The notes under the pieces are model-generated. The model was not told the DNA's origin, made no database searches, and saw nothing but the letters and a program-made list of their open reading frames with translations. Source: DASQFI01 sp035633215 (GTDB lineage Bacteria; Acidobacteriota; Vicinamibacteria; Vicinamibacterales; SCN-69-37). Taken from it: a DNA stretch of 64,000 bases. The stretch is taken from NCBI GenBank assembly GCA_035633215.1, contig DASQFI010000062.1, positions 62,001-126,000 of the forward strand, read 5' to 3'. Positions within the stretch are counted from its first letter, which is position 1. Every line of letters starts with the position of its first letter. Made by a program: the position numbers and the translations under genes. Below, one piece after another: positions 39,978 to 49,477 of the stretch.

Positions 39978-42530
39978 ATGCACGCCAGATTTCCGGTCGT
40001 GGCCGGCCTGGTCAGCGTCCTGGTCGCGGCGGGCTCGGCCCAGGCACCCCAGGACCGTCCAGTTTTCAGATCCGGCGTGCGCCTGGTCCGGCTCGATGTC
40101 CGCGTCGTCGATGCGTCCGGCCGGCCTATTACTGATCTCAGGGCGGACGAGATCCGGATTCTCGAAGGCGGCGTCAGGCGACCGGTCGTGCTATTCCAGC
40201 GCGTGGCCGGACTGAGCCCGTCATACATCGAGTCCGCTCAGCGGACGATCGCGTCGGACGTCTCGACCAATCAGGGCGCTCCACAGGGCCAGTTGTTCGT
40301 GCTCGTCTTTGATCAGGATCACATTCGATCCGGCGGGGAGCAACCCGTGCGTCTGGCCGCCGACGCGTTTCTGCGCACGCAGGTTCGTCCGCACGATCGC
40401 GTCGCCATGTACGGCCTGCCCGGTCCGGGTCCGACTCAGCCGTTCACGGCCAATCTTGCATCCGCGCGACAACAACTCGACCTGCTCCGAGGCGGGCTGG
40501 ACCGCCGCGCGAACGGCGCGGTCACGGAGATGACCCTCGCCGAGGCCTACGAGATCGTTCGCGGCAACGAACTTGTCCTGAGCCGATTCATAACAGTGGC
40601 ATTCGCGGCCCCGGACCGCGTGCAGCGAGACTCCGAGGATCCGGCCGTCGTGCGCCGCCTGCTGCGCGAGAACGCGCAGTCGATTGTGAACCGCGCGGAT
40701 GCGGAAGCGCGCCGATTCCTGGTGATGTTCGCCGATGTGCTCCGTGGACTCCGCGGCATCGACGGGCGCAAGACCGTGCTGCTGTTCTCGGAAGGGTTCT
40801 ACGGCGACAACGTCGCCCGCGACCTCGAGGACGTGGCCACGGCCGCCGCCGAGACCTACTCGGTGATCTACTCCTTTGATTTGAACCGGCGCACTGATCT
40901 GACCGCGGCGGAGAGCTCGACGTCTGACGAACCGACGGAGATCCTCAATCGCCTCGAGCCCCTGGGCAGTCTCGCCGCCGAAACGAGCGGCGCGCTCGTC
41001 AAGGACGCCTCGGTCCGTCTGCAGTCGGCCATGTCGACGCTGCTGTCCGACGACGGCAGTTATTACCTCGTGGGCTTCGAGCCTGCATCGCCCGAGACCG
41101 GGGACAGCCACTATCGGCGCGTGAAGCTGGACGTGGCGCGGCCCGACGCGCGCGCGATTTCGCGGACCGGCTATGCGATCGGGGCGCAGCCAACGCCGGC
41201 GGATCGACGCCGCGCCATCGATGCCGCGCTGGGTGCGCCGTTCACGCAGCAGGGACTGAAGCTGGAGTACACGACCTACGTCGGACAGGCGTCTGTTCCG
41301 GGCATGCAGCGCGTCGCCGTCAGTCTCCTGGCCGAATTGCCGGTGCGGCTCGATCGGCCCGCCGGCACGGATGCCGACGCGAGCTCGGCCGACATCGTCT
41401 TCGTCGTTCGCGACAGCCGGACCGGCCGCGTCGCCGCCAGCGGCACGGAGGCGCTCGCGCTGCCGGTCCGCACGGACCGCGGCTCGTCAACCGGCAATTC
41501 GCCCTGGCACGTGGCGTTCGAGCTGCCGGCGGGCGACTACATCATGCGCTGCGTCGTCCGGGAGCCGGGCGGCATCGTCGGCAGCGCAGACCGCCGATTC
41601 AGCGTCCGCGCGCTCGGCGGCTTCGACATCGGGGCCAGTGACCTGGTGCTGACATCCCCGGGCGATTCATTTCCTGTTCGCGCGCGCGCGTACACCGAAG
41701 GCACTCTGACTGGCACGGCGCGTCTGTATGGGCGGACGGCCGACCAACTGCAGCCGGTCACTGCCCGGCTCGAGCTGGTCCCGATCGCCGACGCGGGCGA
41801 TCGACAAGTCAGCGGCCGCGGCATCGCCGCGACGTTCGGCCAAGTGATCGTGACCCCGACGGGCGCGATGCGCGACGTGATGTTCGCTCTTCCGCTGTCC
41901 GGACTCGACGCCGGTCCATACGTCGCGCGCGCCGTCGTCCAGGCGGCCGGCGAGGTGGTCGCCGACCTGCGGCGTCCAGTCGACGTCGTGGTCGGGGCGG
42001 CGCCGGAAGTGGCGCGCACTGACGAAAGCCGCCCGAGCGACGTTCTGCACGGCGAAATCGGCCGCCGATTGGTCCGTGATTTGGCGTCGAGCGCGCGCGA
42101 CGAGGTTCGCGGCGCGGCCGCCAGTCTCGGGCGTGGACAATGGACCGGCGCGATCAACGCGTTGGCATCCGCGCCCGAGACTGATGTCGATGCCAATCGC
42201 GTGCGCGGATTGGCCCATCTCGGCGCACGCGACTACCGCTCGGCCGCGGCATCGCTGGGACTGGCGTTCGACGCCAGGCCCGTCGATGCGGCGTTGGCGT
42301 TCGTGCTGGGCTGGGCTCGAATCGGCGCGGGCGACGCGACTGGCGCGATCAGCGCGTTCCGCAATGCCGCCCACCTCGAGCCCACGATGGTCCCGGCGTA
42401 TCTGGCGCTCGCGGGAGCCTACGTCAACCTCGCCCAACCCGCGCTCGCCGTGCAGGCGCTCGAGTCCGGCCTGCGTCACCTGCCCGACTCGCGCGAGCTG
42501 CAGACGATGCTCGCGGCGCTGAAACGATGA
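39978..42530 (+). CDS. VWFA-related protein with degenerate MIDAS and TPR tail
   Basis: 850 residues from ATG 39978, which gives a signal peptide ending GSAQA. The N-terminal beta domain (SGVRLVRLDVRVVDASGRPI) leads into a VWA-like fold, but the MIDAS DxSxS is replaced by FDQDHIRSG, so classical cation binding is not expected. RKTVLLFSEGFYGDN and SYYLVGFEPASPETGDSHYRRVKLDV are the other family blocks. Residues about 430-690 are beta-rich domains of unknown type; 690-850 are TPR units (AASLGLAFDARPVDAALAFVLG). It follows the sulfatase/TPR pair by 28 bp. Confidence 0.83.
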   Translation: MHARFPVVAGLVSVLVAAGSAQAPQDRPVFRSGVRLVRLDVRVVDASGRPITDLRADEIRILEGGVRRPVVLFQRVAGLSPSYIESAQRTIASDVSTNQGAPQGQLFVLVFDQDHIRSGGEQPVRLAADAFLRTQVRPHDRVAMYGLPGPGPTQPFTANLASARQQLDLLRGGLDRRANGAVTEMTLAEAYEIVRGNELVLSRFITVAFAAPDRVQRDSEDPAVVRRLLRENAQSIVNRADAEARRFLVMFADVLRGLRGIDGRKTVLLFSEGFYGDNVARDLEDVATAAAETYSVIYSFDLNRRTDLTAAESSTSDEPTEILNRLEPLGSLAAETSGALVKDASVRLQSAMSTLLSDDGSYYLVGFEPASPETGDSHYRRVKLDVARPDARAISRTGYAIGAQPTPADRRRAIDAALGAPFTQQGLKLEYTTYVGQASVPGMQRVAVSLLAELPVRLDRPAGTDADASSADIVFVVRDSRTGRVAASGTEALALPVRTDRGSSTGNSPWHVAFELPAGDYIMRCVVREPGGIVGSADRRFSVRALGGFDIGASDLVLTSPGDSFPVRARAYTEGTLTGTARLYGRTADQLQPVTARLELVPIADAGDRQVSGRGIAATFGQVIVTPTGAMRDVMFALPLSGLDAGPYVARAVVQAAGEVVADLRRPVDVVVGAAPEVARTDESRPSDVLHGEIGRRLVRDLASSARDEVRGAAASLGRGQWTGAINALASAPETDVDANRVRGLAHLGARDYRSAAASLGLAFDARPVDAALAFVLGWARIGAGDATGAISAFRNAAHLEPTMVPAYLALAGAYVNLAQPALAVQALESGLRHLPDSRELQTMLAALKR

Positions 42531-42544
42531 CGGGACATTCGTAG

Positions 42545-42564
42545 GGGCCGGCTTTAGCCGGCCC
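42545..42564. repeat. GGGCCGGCT/AGCCGGCCC hairpin
   Basis: Perfect 9-bp stem with a 2-nt centre, no T-tract, in the gap after a VWFA/TPR gene. The flank GTAGGGG...CCCGAC is the form of a palindrome I recognise from many environmental genomes. It is related in layout to 686-707. Confidence 0.55.
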
Positions 42565-42614
42565 GACGTCGCCATTCCGACCGGTGGTAACGTGATTGGC
42601 AGGGAGATCGATCC

Positions 42615-43397
42615 ATGCTCCATGCGCTTTTGTTCTGCTCTCTCGCGGTTGCACAGTCGGTGACGTCGGCTGACACGATCCGCCTGTCCCCCTCGGTCAT
42701 CGGGGAATTCGAGCTCGGGAAGAACGGCGTCAACGGCTCACGGGTGCGGCAGCTCGCCTGGTCGCCAGACGGGAAAGAGCTGTATCTGATGACGTACGAG
42801 CCCAAGCCCGACGCGTCAATCAAGCAAGCGTTCCACTACCTGATCCCGATTTCAGGTGGGCGGCCGAACCGGGTCGACGCACCGCCGGTTTGGGCCGCGG
42901 CCTACTGGACGTGGAAATCCGACCGGTCCGCGCCGGGCGAGCCCTCACTCACGATCGAGCTGTCCGACGAAAAGAAGCGCGCGGAGACTGGCGTGGCGCT
43001 GCCGGCCGGCGGCGAGATGGCGCGCGGCGGCACGGCCGATCCGGCGACCGGACTGTCGAGCGAATCGGCGCTCAGCGCGGCGCGCGGCATGGAGAACAAC
43101 GACGTCCGCACGATGCGCTTGAAGGGCGAGATCATCGGCGAGTGGATCAACCTTCCGATCGTTCCGGGTCTCACGTTCGGATGGGGACCGAAGGAGAGCG
43201 GGCTCATCGCGTTCGCCGAAAAGTCGACCGGCAGGCTCGTGATCATGGACAAGACCGGGAAGAAGCAGAAGGTCGCCGACACGAAGGCCGTCATCCTGCC
43301 CGCCTGGTCGGAGGACGGGGCAAGAATCGCCTACCTCGAAGGGCGCGGGCGCAGCAAGTTCGCGGTGGTTGTCGCTGACGTGGACGTGAAGAAATGA
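42615..43397 (+). CDS. Secreted WD40-like beta-propeller (PD40) protein
   Basis: 260 residues with a short signal peptide (MLHALLFCSLAVAQS). Two propeller strands carry the TolB-type motif: VRQLAWSPDGKELYLMTYE and VILPAWSEDGARIAYLEGRG. The middle (about 95-150) is Glu/Ala/Gly-rich. Too short for a full propeller, so it may pair with another copy or be a partial domain. It sits between two VWFA/TPR genes on the same strand and may belong with them. Confidence 0.75.
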   Translation: MLHALLFCSLAVAQSVTSADTIRLSPSVIGEFELGKNGVNGSRVRQLAWSPDGKELYLMTYEPKPDASIKQAFHYLIPISGGRPNRVDAPPVWAAAYWTWKSDRSAPGEPSLTIELSDEKKRAETGVALPAGGEMARGGTADPATGLSSESALSAARGMENNDVRTMRLKGEIIGEWINLPIVPGLTFGWGPKESGLIAFAEKSTGRLVIMDKTGKKQKVADTKAVILPAWSEDGARIAYLEGRGRSKFAVVVADVDVKK

Positions 43398-43560
43398 AGA
43401 CATGAAGGGCGTGAAGGCGTGAAGGACATGAAGAAATCTGTCATTGCGCTCTCCTTCACGCTCTTCACGTCTTCATCCGTCTTCACGTCTTCATCCGTCT
43501 TCACGTCTGCACGTCTTCACGTCCTTCACGTCTTCACGTCCTTCACGTCGCAATTCAAGA
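43396..43560. repeat. GTGAAG / CTTCAC repeats flanking and entering a start region
   Basis: Left of the VWFA start are GAAGACATGAAGGGCGTGAA-type units; right of it, from 43463 to 43545, are complementary CTTCACGTC and TTCATCCGTC units that are translated. The two blocks can pair around the start codons at 43419 and 43428, potentially hiding the ribosome binding site. Confidence 0.65.
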
Positions 43561-45626
43561 CCGGCGTCGATCTCGTCGAGGTCGACGTGACCGTCATCGA
43601 CAAAAACGGTCGTCCGGTCACAGACCTCACCGCCCGGGATTTCGAGATCCGTGAGCGCGGGGCCGCTCAGCGCATCGAGACGATCTATCTGGTGACCGGC
43701 GACCCTGCGCTGGTGCGACAGGCGCCGCAACCGTCTGGTGCAGCGCCGCCGGACGCCGGTGCGCCCGTGCCGCGACGGGCCCTCCAGCCGCGTGTGTTCG
43801 TGTTCGTCCTCGACGTCGCGCACTTGTCGCCCGCCGGCTTCGACCGCACGCGCACCGCCATTCGGAGCTTTCTCAACGAGGGGCTACAGCCACTCGATCT
43901 TGCGGGCCTCGTCGTGAACGGTGAGATGCTCGGCAACCGGATCGTCAGCGACAAGGCGGTACTCCTCGCGCTGCTGGAGGGCGTCGCGACACCGAGCGGA
44001 ACCCGCTACAACGACATGCGCACGTGGCCGCGAATCCTCACTGAGGAGGAAGCCGCGCGTATCGCACGCAACGACGAAACCGCCAGGAACCAGGCCGTGC
44101 AGCGAGCGTGCGACGAGCGTCCGGGCGACTGCACCGGCAATGGCCGCTTCGCGGTCGAAGCCGAAATCGAAGCGAAGAGCCGGCTGATCGCCGGCGAGTC
44201 CGTCCGCGACGCCCAGGCGACACTCGGGACGCTGCTGACGCTGGCCAATGGGCTGGGCAGATTCCCTGGCCCCAAGAGTGTCGCAGTGTTCTCGGAAGGG
44301 TTCTATACCGGAGACTTTTCCGAGCGCGTGAGCCAGGTCGCCGGTCTCGCCGCGAGAAACCGCGTGCGCATCTCGACGCTCGACGCGCGGGGGCTCGCTC
44401 GCGATCTACGGCAGCAAAACCTGCTGGGCGAGGCGCCGGTCGTGGGCACGAGCGACTTCGGGGCCGTGCTCGGATTCGACGAGAACGCCGACGTCCTCAC
44501 GACGCTGGCGCTCGACACCGGCGGCCAGCGCGTCCGCGACCGCAACAACCTCCGCCCGGCGCTCGATGCGATCGCAATCGAAGCGGGTACGTACTACATG
44601 CTCGGCTACTCGCCTCGCGACGCGTTCGACGGGTCCTATCGGAAGATCGAAGTGAGCGTGAAGCGTCCAGGGTTGACGGTCCGCGCGCGACGCGGCTATC
44701 TGGCGGTGAGGCCTGGCGCGCCGCCGGCCGGCAAAGACGACCCAGCCGCGGTGCCGTCGCCTGCTCCGGCAACGTCCCCGGTCTCTTCGAAGACGCCGCT
44801 CGGGCCAGCTCCATCGGCGGGCACGCCGCCTGTTGCGACAACGCCGCCGACGCCGGCTGCGCCCTCTCCGGTCGGCGCGCCTGTTCCGGCTTCTCCTGCC
44901 GCTACTGGCGCCACTCCGCTCCGCGTGCGGCCGGACGGGACCTCCAACACCGACGCCATCTCGAAGCGGCTCGCCGAGTCGGCTGGCTCGAGAACAGATC
45001 TCGCAGCCGCCATCGCCAGAGAAGGGTGGGATCTGTACGCCGCAGGCAACGTCGAAGCGGCGCGCGACAAGCTGGCGGCCGGGTCGGCCGGAGGCGGCGG
45101 CGTGTGGGTGGACTACGCGCTCGGCTTGGCGGAGTTCGCCCTTCAGCACGCCGACGCCGCTGCGGCGGCCTGGCAGCGGGTTCGGACCGCCCAGCCAGAC
45201 TTTGAGGCGGTCTATTTCGACCTCGCCGACGCCTACCTTCAGCTCGGGCGGGGCGGCGATGCGCTTGCCGTGCTCCGCGATGCCGCCCGTCGCTGGCCAG
45301 CCGATGCCGAGGCTCACAACGCCGTCGGCGTCGTGCTCGTTGCGCGGGGCGCGCTCGACGACGCCGTCGACGCGTTTTCACGCGCGGTGTCGGCTGCGCC
45401 CGACGAGGGCCTGGGCCACTTCAACCTCGCGCGCGTCTACCACCTGCGGTATCTGCGGATGCTCAAAATGGCGGGCCCGGCATCGACACAGGCCGTGCGC
45501 AGCCTCGCGGACCGCGACCGGCAGCGCGCGCTCGACGCCTACAAGAAATGTCTCGCGATCGGCGGACCGTTCGAGAAGGACGCGCGCGAGGCGATCGCGG
45601 TACTCGACTGGGGACGTGGGACATGA
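43419..45626 (+). CDS. VWFA-related protein with degenerate MIDAS, Pro/Ala linker and TPR tail
   Basis: 735 residues (ATG 43419 or 43428). The signal-peptide core SFTLFTSSSVFTSSSVFTSA is encoded by the CTTCACGTC repeat. Then come the family beta domain (GVDLVEVDVTVIDKNGRPV), a VWA-like fold whose MIDAS is replaced by LDVAHLSPAG, GPKSVAVFSEGFYTGD, and the YYMLGYSPRDAFDGSYRKIEV / RARRGYLA signature. Residues about 435-510 are a Pro/Ala/Thr linker; about 540-735 are TPRs. It is followed by a block of GTGAAG repeats and then nothing on this strand. Confidence 0.83.
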   Translation: MKDMKKSVIALSFTLFTSSSVFTSSSVFTSARLHVLHVFTSFTSQFKTGVDLVEVDVTVIDKNGRPVTDLTARDFEIRERGAAQRIETIYLVTGDPALVRQAPQPSGAAPPDAGAPVPRRALQPRVFVFVLDVAHLSPAGFDRTRTAIRSFLNEGLQPLDLAGLVVNGEMLGNRIVSDKAVLLALLEGVATPSGTRYNDMRTWPRILTEEEAARIARNDETARNQAVQRACDERPGDCTGNGRFAVEAEIEAKSRLIAGESVRDAQATLGTLLTLANGLGRFPGPKSVAVFSEGFYTGDFSERVSQVAGLAARNRVRISTLDARGLARDLRQQNLLGEAPVVGTSDFGAVLGFDENADVLTTLALDTGGQRVRDRNNLRPALDAIAIEAGTYYMLGYSPRDAFDGSYRKIEVSVKRPGLTVRARRGYLAVRPGAPPAGKDDPAAVPSPAPATSPVSSKTPLGPAPSAGTPPVATTPPTPAAPSPVGAPVPASPAATGATPLRVRPDGTSNTDAISKRLAESAGSRTDLAAAIAREGWDLYAAGNVEAARDKLAAGSAGGGGVWVDYALGLAEFALQHADAAAAAWQRVRTAQPDFEAVYFDLADAYLQLGRGGDALAVLRDAARRWPADAEAHNAVGVVLVARGALDDAVDAFSRAVSAAPDEGLGHFNLARVYHLRYLRMLKMAGPASTQAVRSLADRDRQRALDAYKKCLAIGGPFEKDAREAIAVLDWGRGT

Positions 45627-45706
45627 AGGGCATGAAGAGGTGAAGGGCGTGAAGAGGTGAAGGCCGTGAAGACGTGAAGCGCGTGAAGACGTGAAGCGCG
45701 TGAAGG
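45622..45706. repeat. GTGAAG nonamer-like repeat after the VWFA/TPR gene
   Basis: About nine units of GTGAAG separated by 2-4 bases (GGGC, AG, GCC, AC, CGC) immediately follow the stop codon. The same motif precedes this gene at 43396, so it flanks the gene on both sides. Confidence 0.65.
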
Positions 45707-45784
45707 TTTTTGCAACGGACGAGCACCTGAAAAAGTGAAGGAATTAGCAATTTGAAGGCGCTGGGGCCGGCCAACGGTATCAAC

Positions 45785-45919
45785 AAGTGCGTCGAACGCA
45801 TCCTTCCCGTCCATGAAGCGCAGATTCTCACTTACTTGAGGCTCGCACGGGTTTCCCAAGGGTTGCTCATCAACTTCAACAGCCCACGCCTGAAAGAGGG
45901 CGCCCTTCATGTCAAAAGA
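45785..45919 (+). pseudogene. GxxExxY-family protein, C-terminal remnant
   Basis: The plus-strand frame encodes CVERILPVHEAQILTYLR followed by a GLLINFNSPRLKEG stretch. This is the conserved end of GxxExxY proteins (VExIxPVHEAQLLTYL...GLLINFN), which are related to PD-(D/E)XK nucleases. The N-terminal GLLExVY part and a start codon are missing, so only the last third survives, between the repeat block and the terminator. Confidence 0.8.
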
Positions 45920-45923
45920 AAAC

Positions 45924-45951
45924 GGGGCGTCACCCCGAAGGGTGACGCCCC
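45924..45951 (-). terminator. Intrinsic terminator of the first TonB receptor gene
   Basis: 12-bp perfect stem GGGGCGTCACCC / GGGTGACGCCCC with a 4-nt loop, followed on the minus strand by GTTTTCTTTT. It lies 24 bp after the receptor's stop codon. Confidence 0.88.
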
Positions 45952-45975
45952 GCATGTGTATGTGAACGAGCGCTT

Positions 45976-48939
45976 CTAGAAGATGAGACGCGCGCCCAAC
46001 CGCACGATGCGCGGATTCATGATCTCGCGCACCTGGTTGAAGGTGCTGGGACTGCTGAAGTTGAGCTGCTTGCCGAGCACCGTGCCGTTATTGAACAGGT
46101 TGAAGACGTCCAGATCGAAGTGCACGCTCGCGCGATTCTGGATCCTCAGAGCCCAGCTCACGCGTCCATCCAGGGAGTGCACGTTCGGCAGCCTGTGGTC
46201 GCCGACATCCCCGACCAGCAGCACGCTCTTGCCGCCCGGTGACACCAGATCAGCGGATCCGGGAGTGCCGCTACGGTAGAACGGCGTCGAGTACCCCTGG
46301 CGGAACAGGTAGTTCATGCCAACCGTGATGTTGTACTTCACCTGATACGCGGCGTTCATGATGTACTGGTACTTCGGCAACACCATGTAGATGGCTGTCT
46401 TGCCGCTGCCGCCCGTCGGCACGACGACATATCCGCCGTCCTTGTTCGGCGAGGCCAGCCCCCCCGGCAAAGCCGGGGTCGGATCGTACTTCGCGTCGAG
46501 GCTATCGAAGTACTCGCGGTGGTCGTTCGTGGACCAGCCAACCCGCATCATCCAGTTGTTGGACATGCGCTTGGTCGCCGACAGCTCGAACCCGTAGTAC
46601 CGCTGGCTATAGCCGTCCCGCTTCTCCTGGACACGCCCTCGGTCGGCCGGGACCTCGGCCGCGATGGCGGTGTAGAACGGTGTGTCGAACGAGCCGACCG
46701 GATCCTGCGTCCCGCTGAGTGTCCCGGCCTGGATAAAGTCCGAACCGGTCAGGCCGGCGAGGTGCGTCCAGTTGAAGTTCGTCAGTTTCCGCCACGTGAA
46801 CGCGGCGCTGATTCCGAAGTTCGTCCGGAGCTCGTGCTCGAGGCCCAGCACGAACTCGTGCGTCAATGGGATCGCGTAGTTGCCCATGCGGTCCTTGTTG
46901 CCCCCCAGCGGATCGGTCGGGTCGAAGCCGACCGTGCCGAGGAAGCCCCCGGGCACGAGCTCGTTCGTGTCGGTGATGCCGTTGCCGTTCAGATCGGTCG
47001 CGAGCCAATAGACGTAGCCCGAGCCGGTCGAGGTCCCGGGAATCTGCGACACGAGATACGCGCGTGTCGAGTCGAGCTGCGACGCGAACATTCCGTAGCT
47101 CGCCCGCGCGATCGTCTTGCGCGATTCATTCAGCGCGTAGGTGAGCCCGAGTCGCGGCGTGACGACGTTGTTCACCACGACGTTGTCCTGTGCCGTCGAC
47201 GTCAAGTCGCCCAGCAGCGGCGTCCATGGGTTGGCCGGAACTGACGAGGAGGCCAGACTGGCGGTCCCGCGACCGTAGCGGAGGCCGAGATTCAGGGTCA
47301 GCCGGTCCAGGCTGATCTGATCGCCCACGAATCCGCCCATTTGTACGGTGTTGCCCCCCTGCGCCCAATCACGCGTGAACTGCGCCACCATCGTCGGGTA
47401 GGGATCGAGTCCGAACACCGAGCCATAGATCGTCAGGATGCCGCCCGGGAATCCGCTCTCCGACGCCACAGAGGCCTTCCTCCAGCCGAAGCCGAACTTG
47501 AACTCGTGGCGGCCGCGGAAGTAGTTGCCCTCGAACTGCGCGTTGTGCTGCGGACGATCCGTCTGGTAGAAGCTGATCGTGTTCTGCCAGATCAGGTCGT
47601 CGTCCAGCACCGTCTGCGCGTTCCGCCCGCCAATCGGCTCGAGCCCGAACCCGCCGCTCGTGTAGGCGTAGCGTCCGGTCAGGAAGGTCGAGTTGGACAG
47701 GTTGAAATTGACCTCGCCCTTGAACATGTCCGTGGGGCCTTTTTGGTTGAACGTCGTCGGCGCGGGCCGGTCGGCCGCGGCGCCGCGGCCGAACTTCAAC
47801 TTGTCGCCGCGGAAGTACGTGAAGGAGCCCCGGATTTTCTCGGTCACCTTCGCGCTCGCCTTGGCCGAGTAGTTCTCGAGAACCGTGCAGTCGCGCGCGC
47901 TGATCTGATACGTCCCGGCCTCGGACGGATTCAACGCCCCGCTACCCTTGCACCCTGGCTCCGTGCGGAAAACATCGGCCGCCGTCGCGCGAAAACTGTA
48001 GATCTCCAGGGCGGGGTTCGTCTTGCCGTACGCGCCCCATACCCACAGGCGATCCTTCAGGAGCGGGCCACCGCCCTCCGCGCCGTAGTCCTTGTAGAAC
48101 TCCATGCGGTTGTAGCTCTGCAGCTTGCCGGAAAGATCAGTCGGCAGGTTGTCGGACTGCAGATCGCTGTTCTCGTAGTAGTACCGGCTCGACGCGCGCC
48201 AGCGGTTCGTGCCGCTGCGCAGCACGAAGTTCAGCTGGATGCCCGGTGTCGGCGTCGCGGGATCGGCTCCGCCCGTCGTCACCTGCATCTCCTGGAACAT
48301 GTCGAAGTCGTAGTACGTCGGCGAGGCGCCGAGCGCGGCCATGTCGGTGATGGCGATGCCGTCGATGTTCCACGTGTTGTCGCCGCCCGCTGCGCCCTTG
48401 GCCTGATAGTTCGACTGCTGGCCGGATTCAGCGCCGCCCACGTTCACGCGGTCGACGATGACGCCCGGAACAGTCTGCAGGATCACCCAGGGATCGCGCG
48501 ACGTCGGAATGTTCTGCAACTCGTCGAGGGAGACGTTGGTCTGAATCGTCTGCCTCTTGGCCTCGATGACTGGCGTCTGCGCCGTCACGTCGACCTTTTC
48601 GGTCACGCCGCCCACGGCCATCGTCACGGGCAGCGAGACAATCGACCCCGCGCCGACCGGCACGTTGTCGTTCTTGTAGTCGTTGAACCCCGACAGTTTT
48701 GCGGTCACCGCATAACGACCAGGCGCCAGGTTGAGGAAGTGCGCCTCACCTCGCGTGTCGGTCACGGCATTGGCGGTCTGGACGCCGGTCAGCTCCACGT
48801 TGACTCCGGGGAGAATCGCGCCCGTGCCGTCCTTCGCGGTGACGTCGATGCGTCCCGTGAAGACCTGCGCAGACGCCGGCACGGCCAGAGCCGTGAGGCA
48901 CAGGGCCACGAGGGCCACGTGCACTATTCGTCTCGTCAT
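45976..48939 (-). CDS. TonB-dependent receptor with N-terminal carboxypeptidase-regulatory-like domain
   Basis: 987 residues; a GGAGGGAG lies just before ATG 48939. Signal peptide (ends VPASAQ), a CarboxypepD_reg-like domain (about 25-110, ILPGVNVELTGVQTANAVTDTRGEAHFLNLAPGRY), a plug (about 120-235, DELQNIPTSRDPWVILQTVPGV), and a long barrel ending RLGARLIF with the C-terminal Phe of outer-membrane proteins. Such Oar-like receptors import polymers or oligopeptides with TonB energy; the ligand is unknown. It is a paralogue of the receptor at 52337: both share RDPW...PGV...VGG...SGQQ in the plug. A clear terminator follows. Confidence 0.93.
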   Translation of the reverse strand: MTRRIVHVALVALCLTALAVPASAQVFTGRIDVTAKDGTGAILPGVNVELTGVQTANAVTDTRGEAHFLNLAPGRYAVTAKLSGFNDYKNDNVPVGAGSIVSLPVTMAVGGVTEKVDVTAQTPVIEAKRQTIQTNVSLDELQNIPTSRDPWVILQTVPGVIVDRVNVGGAESGQQSNYQAKGAAGGDNTWNIDGIAITDMAALGASPTYYDFDMFQEMQVTTGGADPATPTPGIQLNFVLRSGTNRWRASSRYYYENSDLQSDNLPTDLSGKLQSYNRMEFYKDYGAEGGGPLLKDRLWVWGAYGKTNPALEIYSFRATAADVFRTEPGCKGSGALNPSEAGTYQISARDCTVLENYSAKASAKVTEKIRGSFTYFRGDKLKFGRGAAADRPAPTTFNQKGPTDMFKGEVNFNLSNSTFLTGRYAYTSGGFGLEPIGGRNAQTVLDDDLIWQNTISFYQTDRPQHNAQFEGNYFRGRHEFKFGFGWRKASVASESGFPGGILTIYGSVFGLDPYPTMVAQFTRDWAQGGNTVQMGGFVGDQISLDRLTLNLGLRYGRGTASLASSSVPANPWTPLLGDLTSTAQDNVVVNNVVTPRLGLTYALNESRKTIARASYGMFASQLDSTRAYLVSQIPGTSTGSGYVYWLATDLNGNGITDTNELVPGGFLGTVGFDPTDPLGGNKDRMGNYAIPLTHEFVLGLEHELRTNFGISAAFTWRKLTNFNWTHLAGLTGSDFIQAGTLSGTQDPVGSFDTPFYTAIAAEVPADRGRVQEKRDGYSQRYYGFELSATKRMSNNWMMRVGWSTNDHREYFDSLDAKYDPTPALPGGLASPNKDGGYVVVPTGGSGKTAIYMVLPKYQYIMNAAYQVKYNITVGMNYLFRQGYSTPFYRSGTPGSADLVSPGGKSVLLVGDVGDHRLPNVHSLDGRVSWALRIQNRASVHFDLDVFNLFNNGTVLGKQLNFSSPSTFNQVREIMNPRIVRLGARLIF

Positions 48940-49024
48940 TTAGCTCCCTCCATTCCCACGCCCTGCCGTCAGCCTGCTCCCGAGCAGACTGCGGCCGACA
49001 GGGACTTTGGCTACTTGAATGCAA

Positions 49025-49053
49025 ATGTCTCGCACCTCTCCGAGGGCTGTCAA
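49025..49053 (-). promoter_or_regulatory. Possible promoter of the first TonB receptor
   Basis: On the minus strand TTGACA (49053-49048) is a consensus -35 box; 17 bp further AGACAT (49030-49025) is a weak -10. This would start transcription about 80 nt before the ATG. The rest of the 262-bp gap to the csoR gene shows no ORF. Confidence 0.3.
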
Positions 49054-49201
49054 GGCACCCTAACTCATTGAGAAGTAAGGAGACCGTGTCTTCCGTACCC
49101 CGGAGATCCGTTGTCGTGAATCCAAGGGGTTGGATTGAAGGCCAAACCGGAGGCGGACTTTGAGGGACGCTGGAACCTTGGGGCCTTTCGGACCCTTGGT
49201 C

Positions 49202-49477
49202 TTACTTCGCGAACCGATCGAAGATATCGACCAGTTCGTTCAGCTGCTTGCGGCGATCGGCTTCGCTCTGGGCCGCGCCGTCCGAGACGCAGTTGTCGAC
49301 GTGATACTTGAAGATGGCAAGGCTGATGCGGTTGAGGGCCGCTTCAGCAGCGGCCAGCTGTTGGAGAATCTCCACGCAGAGGCGCGGCTCCTGAACCATT
49401 CGGCGAATGCCCCGAATCTGGCCTTCGATTCGGTTCAGGCGTGTGATGAGCGCCTGCTGCTCTGCTGCTCCCAACAT
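49202..49477 (-). CDS. CsoR/RcnR-family metal-sensing repressor
   Basis: 91 residues from ATG 49477 (an ATG at 49510 would add 11 residues that repeat MLGAG/MLGAA). The four-helix signature LITRLNRIEGQIRGIRRMV is followed by CVEILQQLAAAEAALNRISL and KYHVDNC. The Cys, the His and the Cys three residues later match the Cu(I)-binding triad of CsoR rather than the His-rich set of RcnR. CsoR leaves its operator when it binds copper. No copper pump is adjacent, but the TonB receptor and the cupredoxin elsewhere in the window are possible targets. Confidence 0.88.
   Translation of the reverse strand: MLGAAEQQALITRLNRIEGQIRGIRRMVQEPRLCVEILQQLAAAEAALNRISLAIFKYHVDNCVSDGAAQSEADRRKQLNELVDIFDRFAK

Noticed and set aside
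42545..42564. Intrinsic terminator after the VWFA/TPR gene
   Set aside because: The stem is strong but no T-tract follows on either strand.
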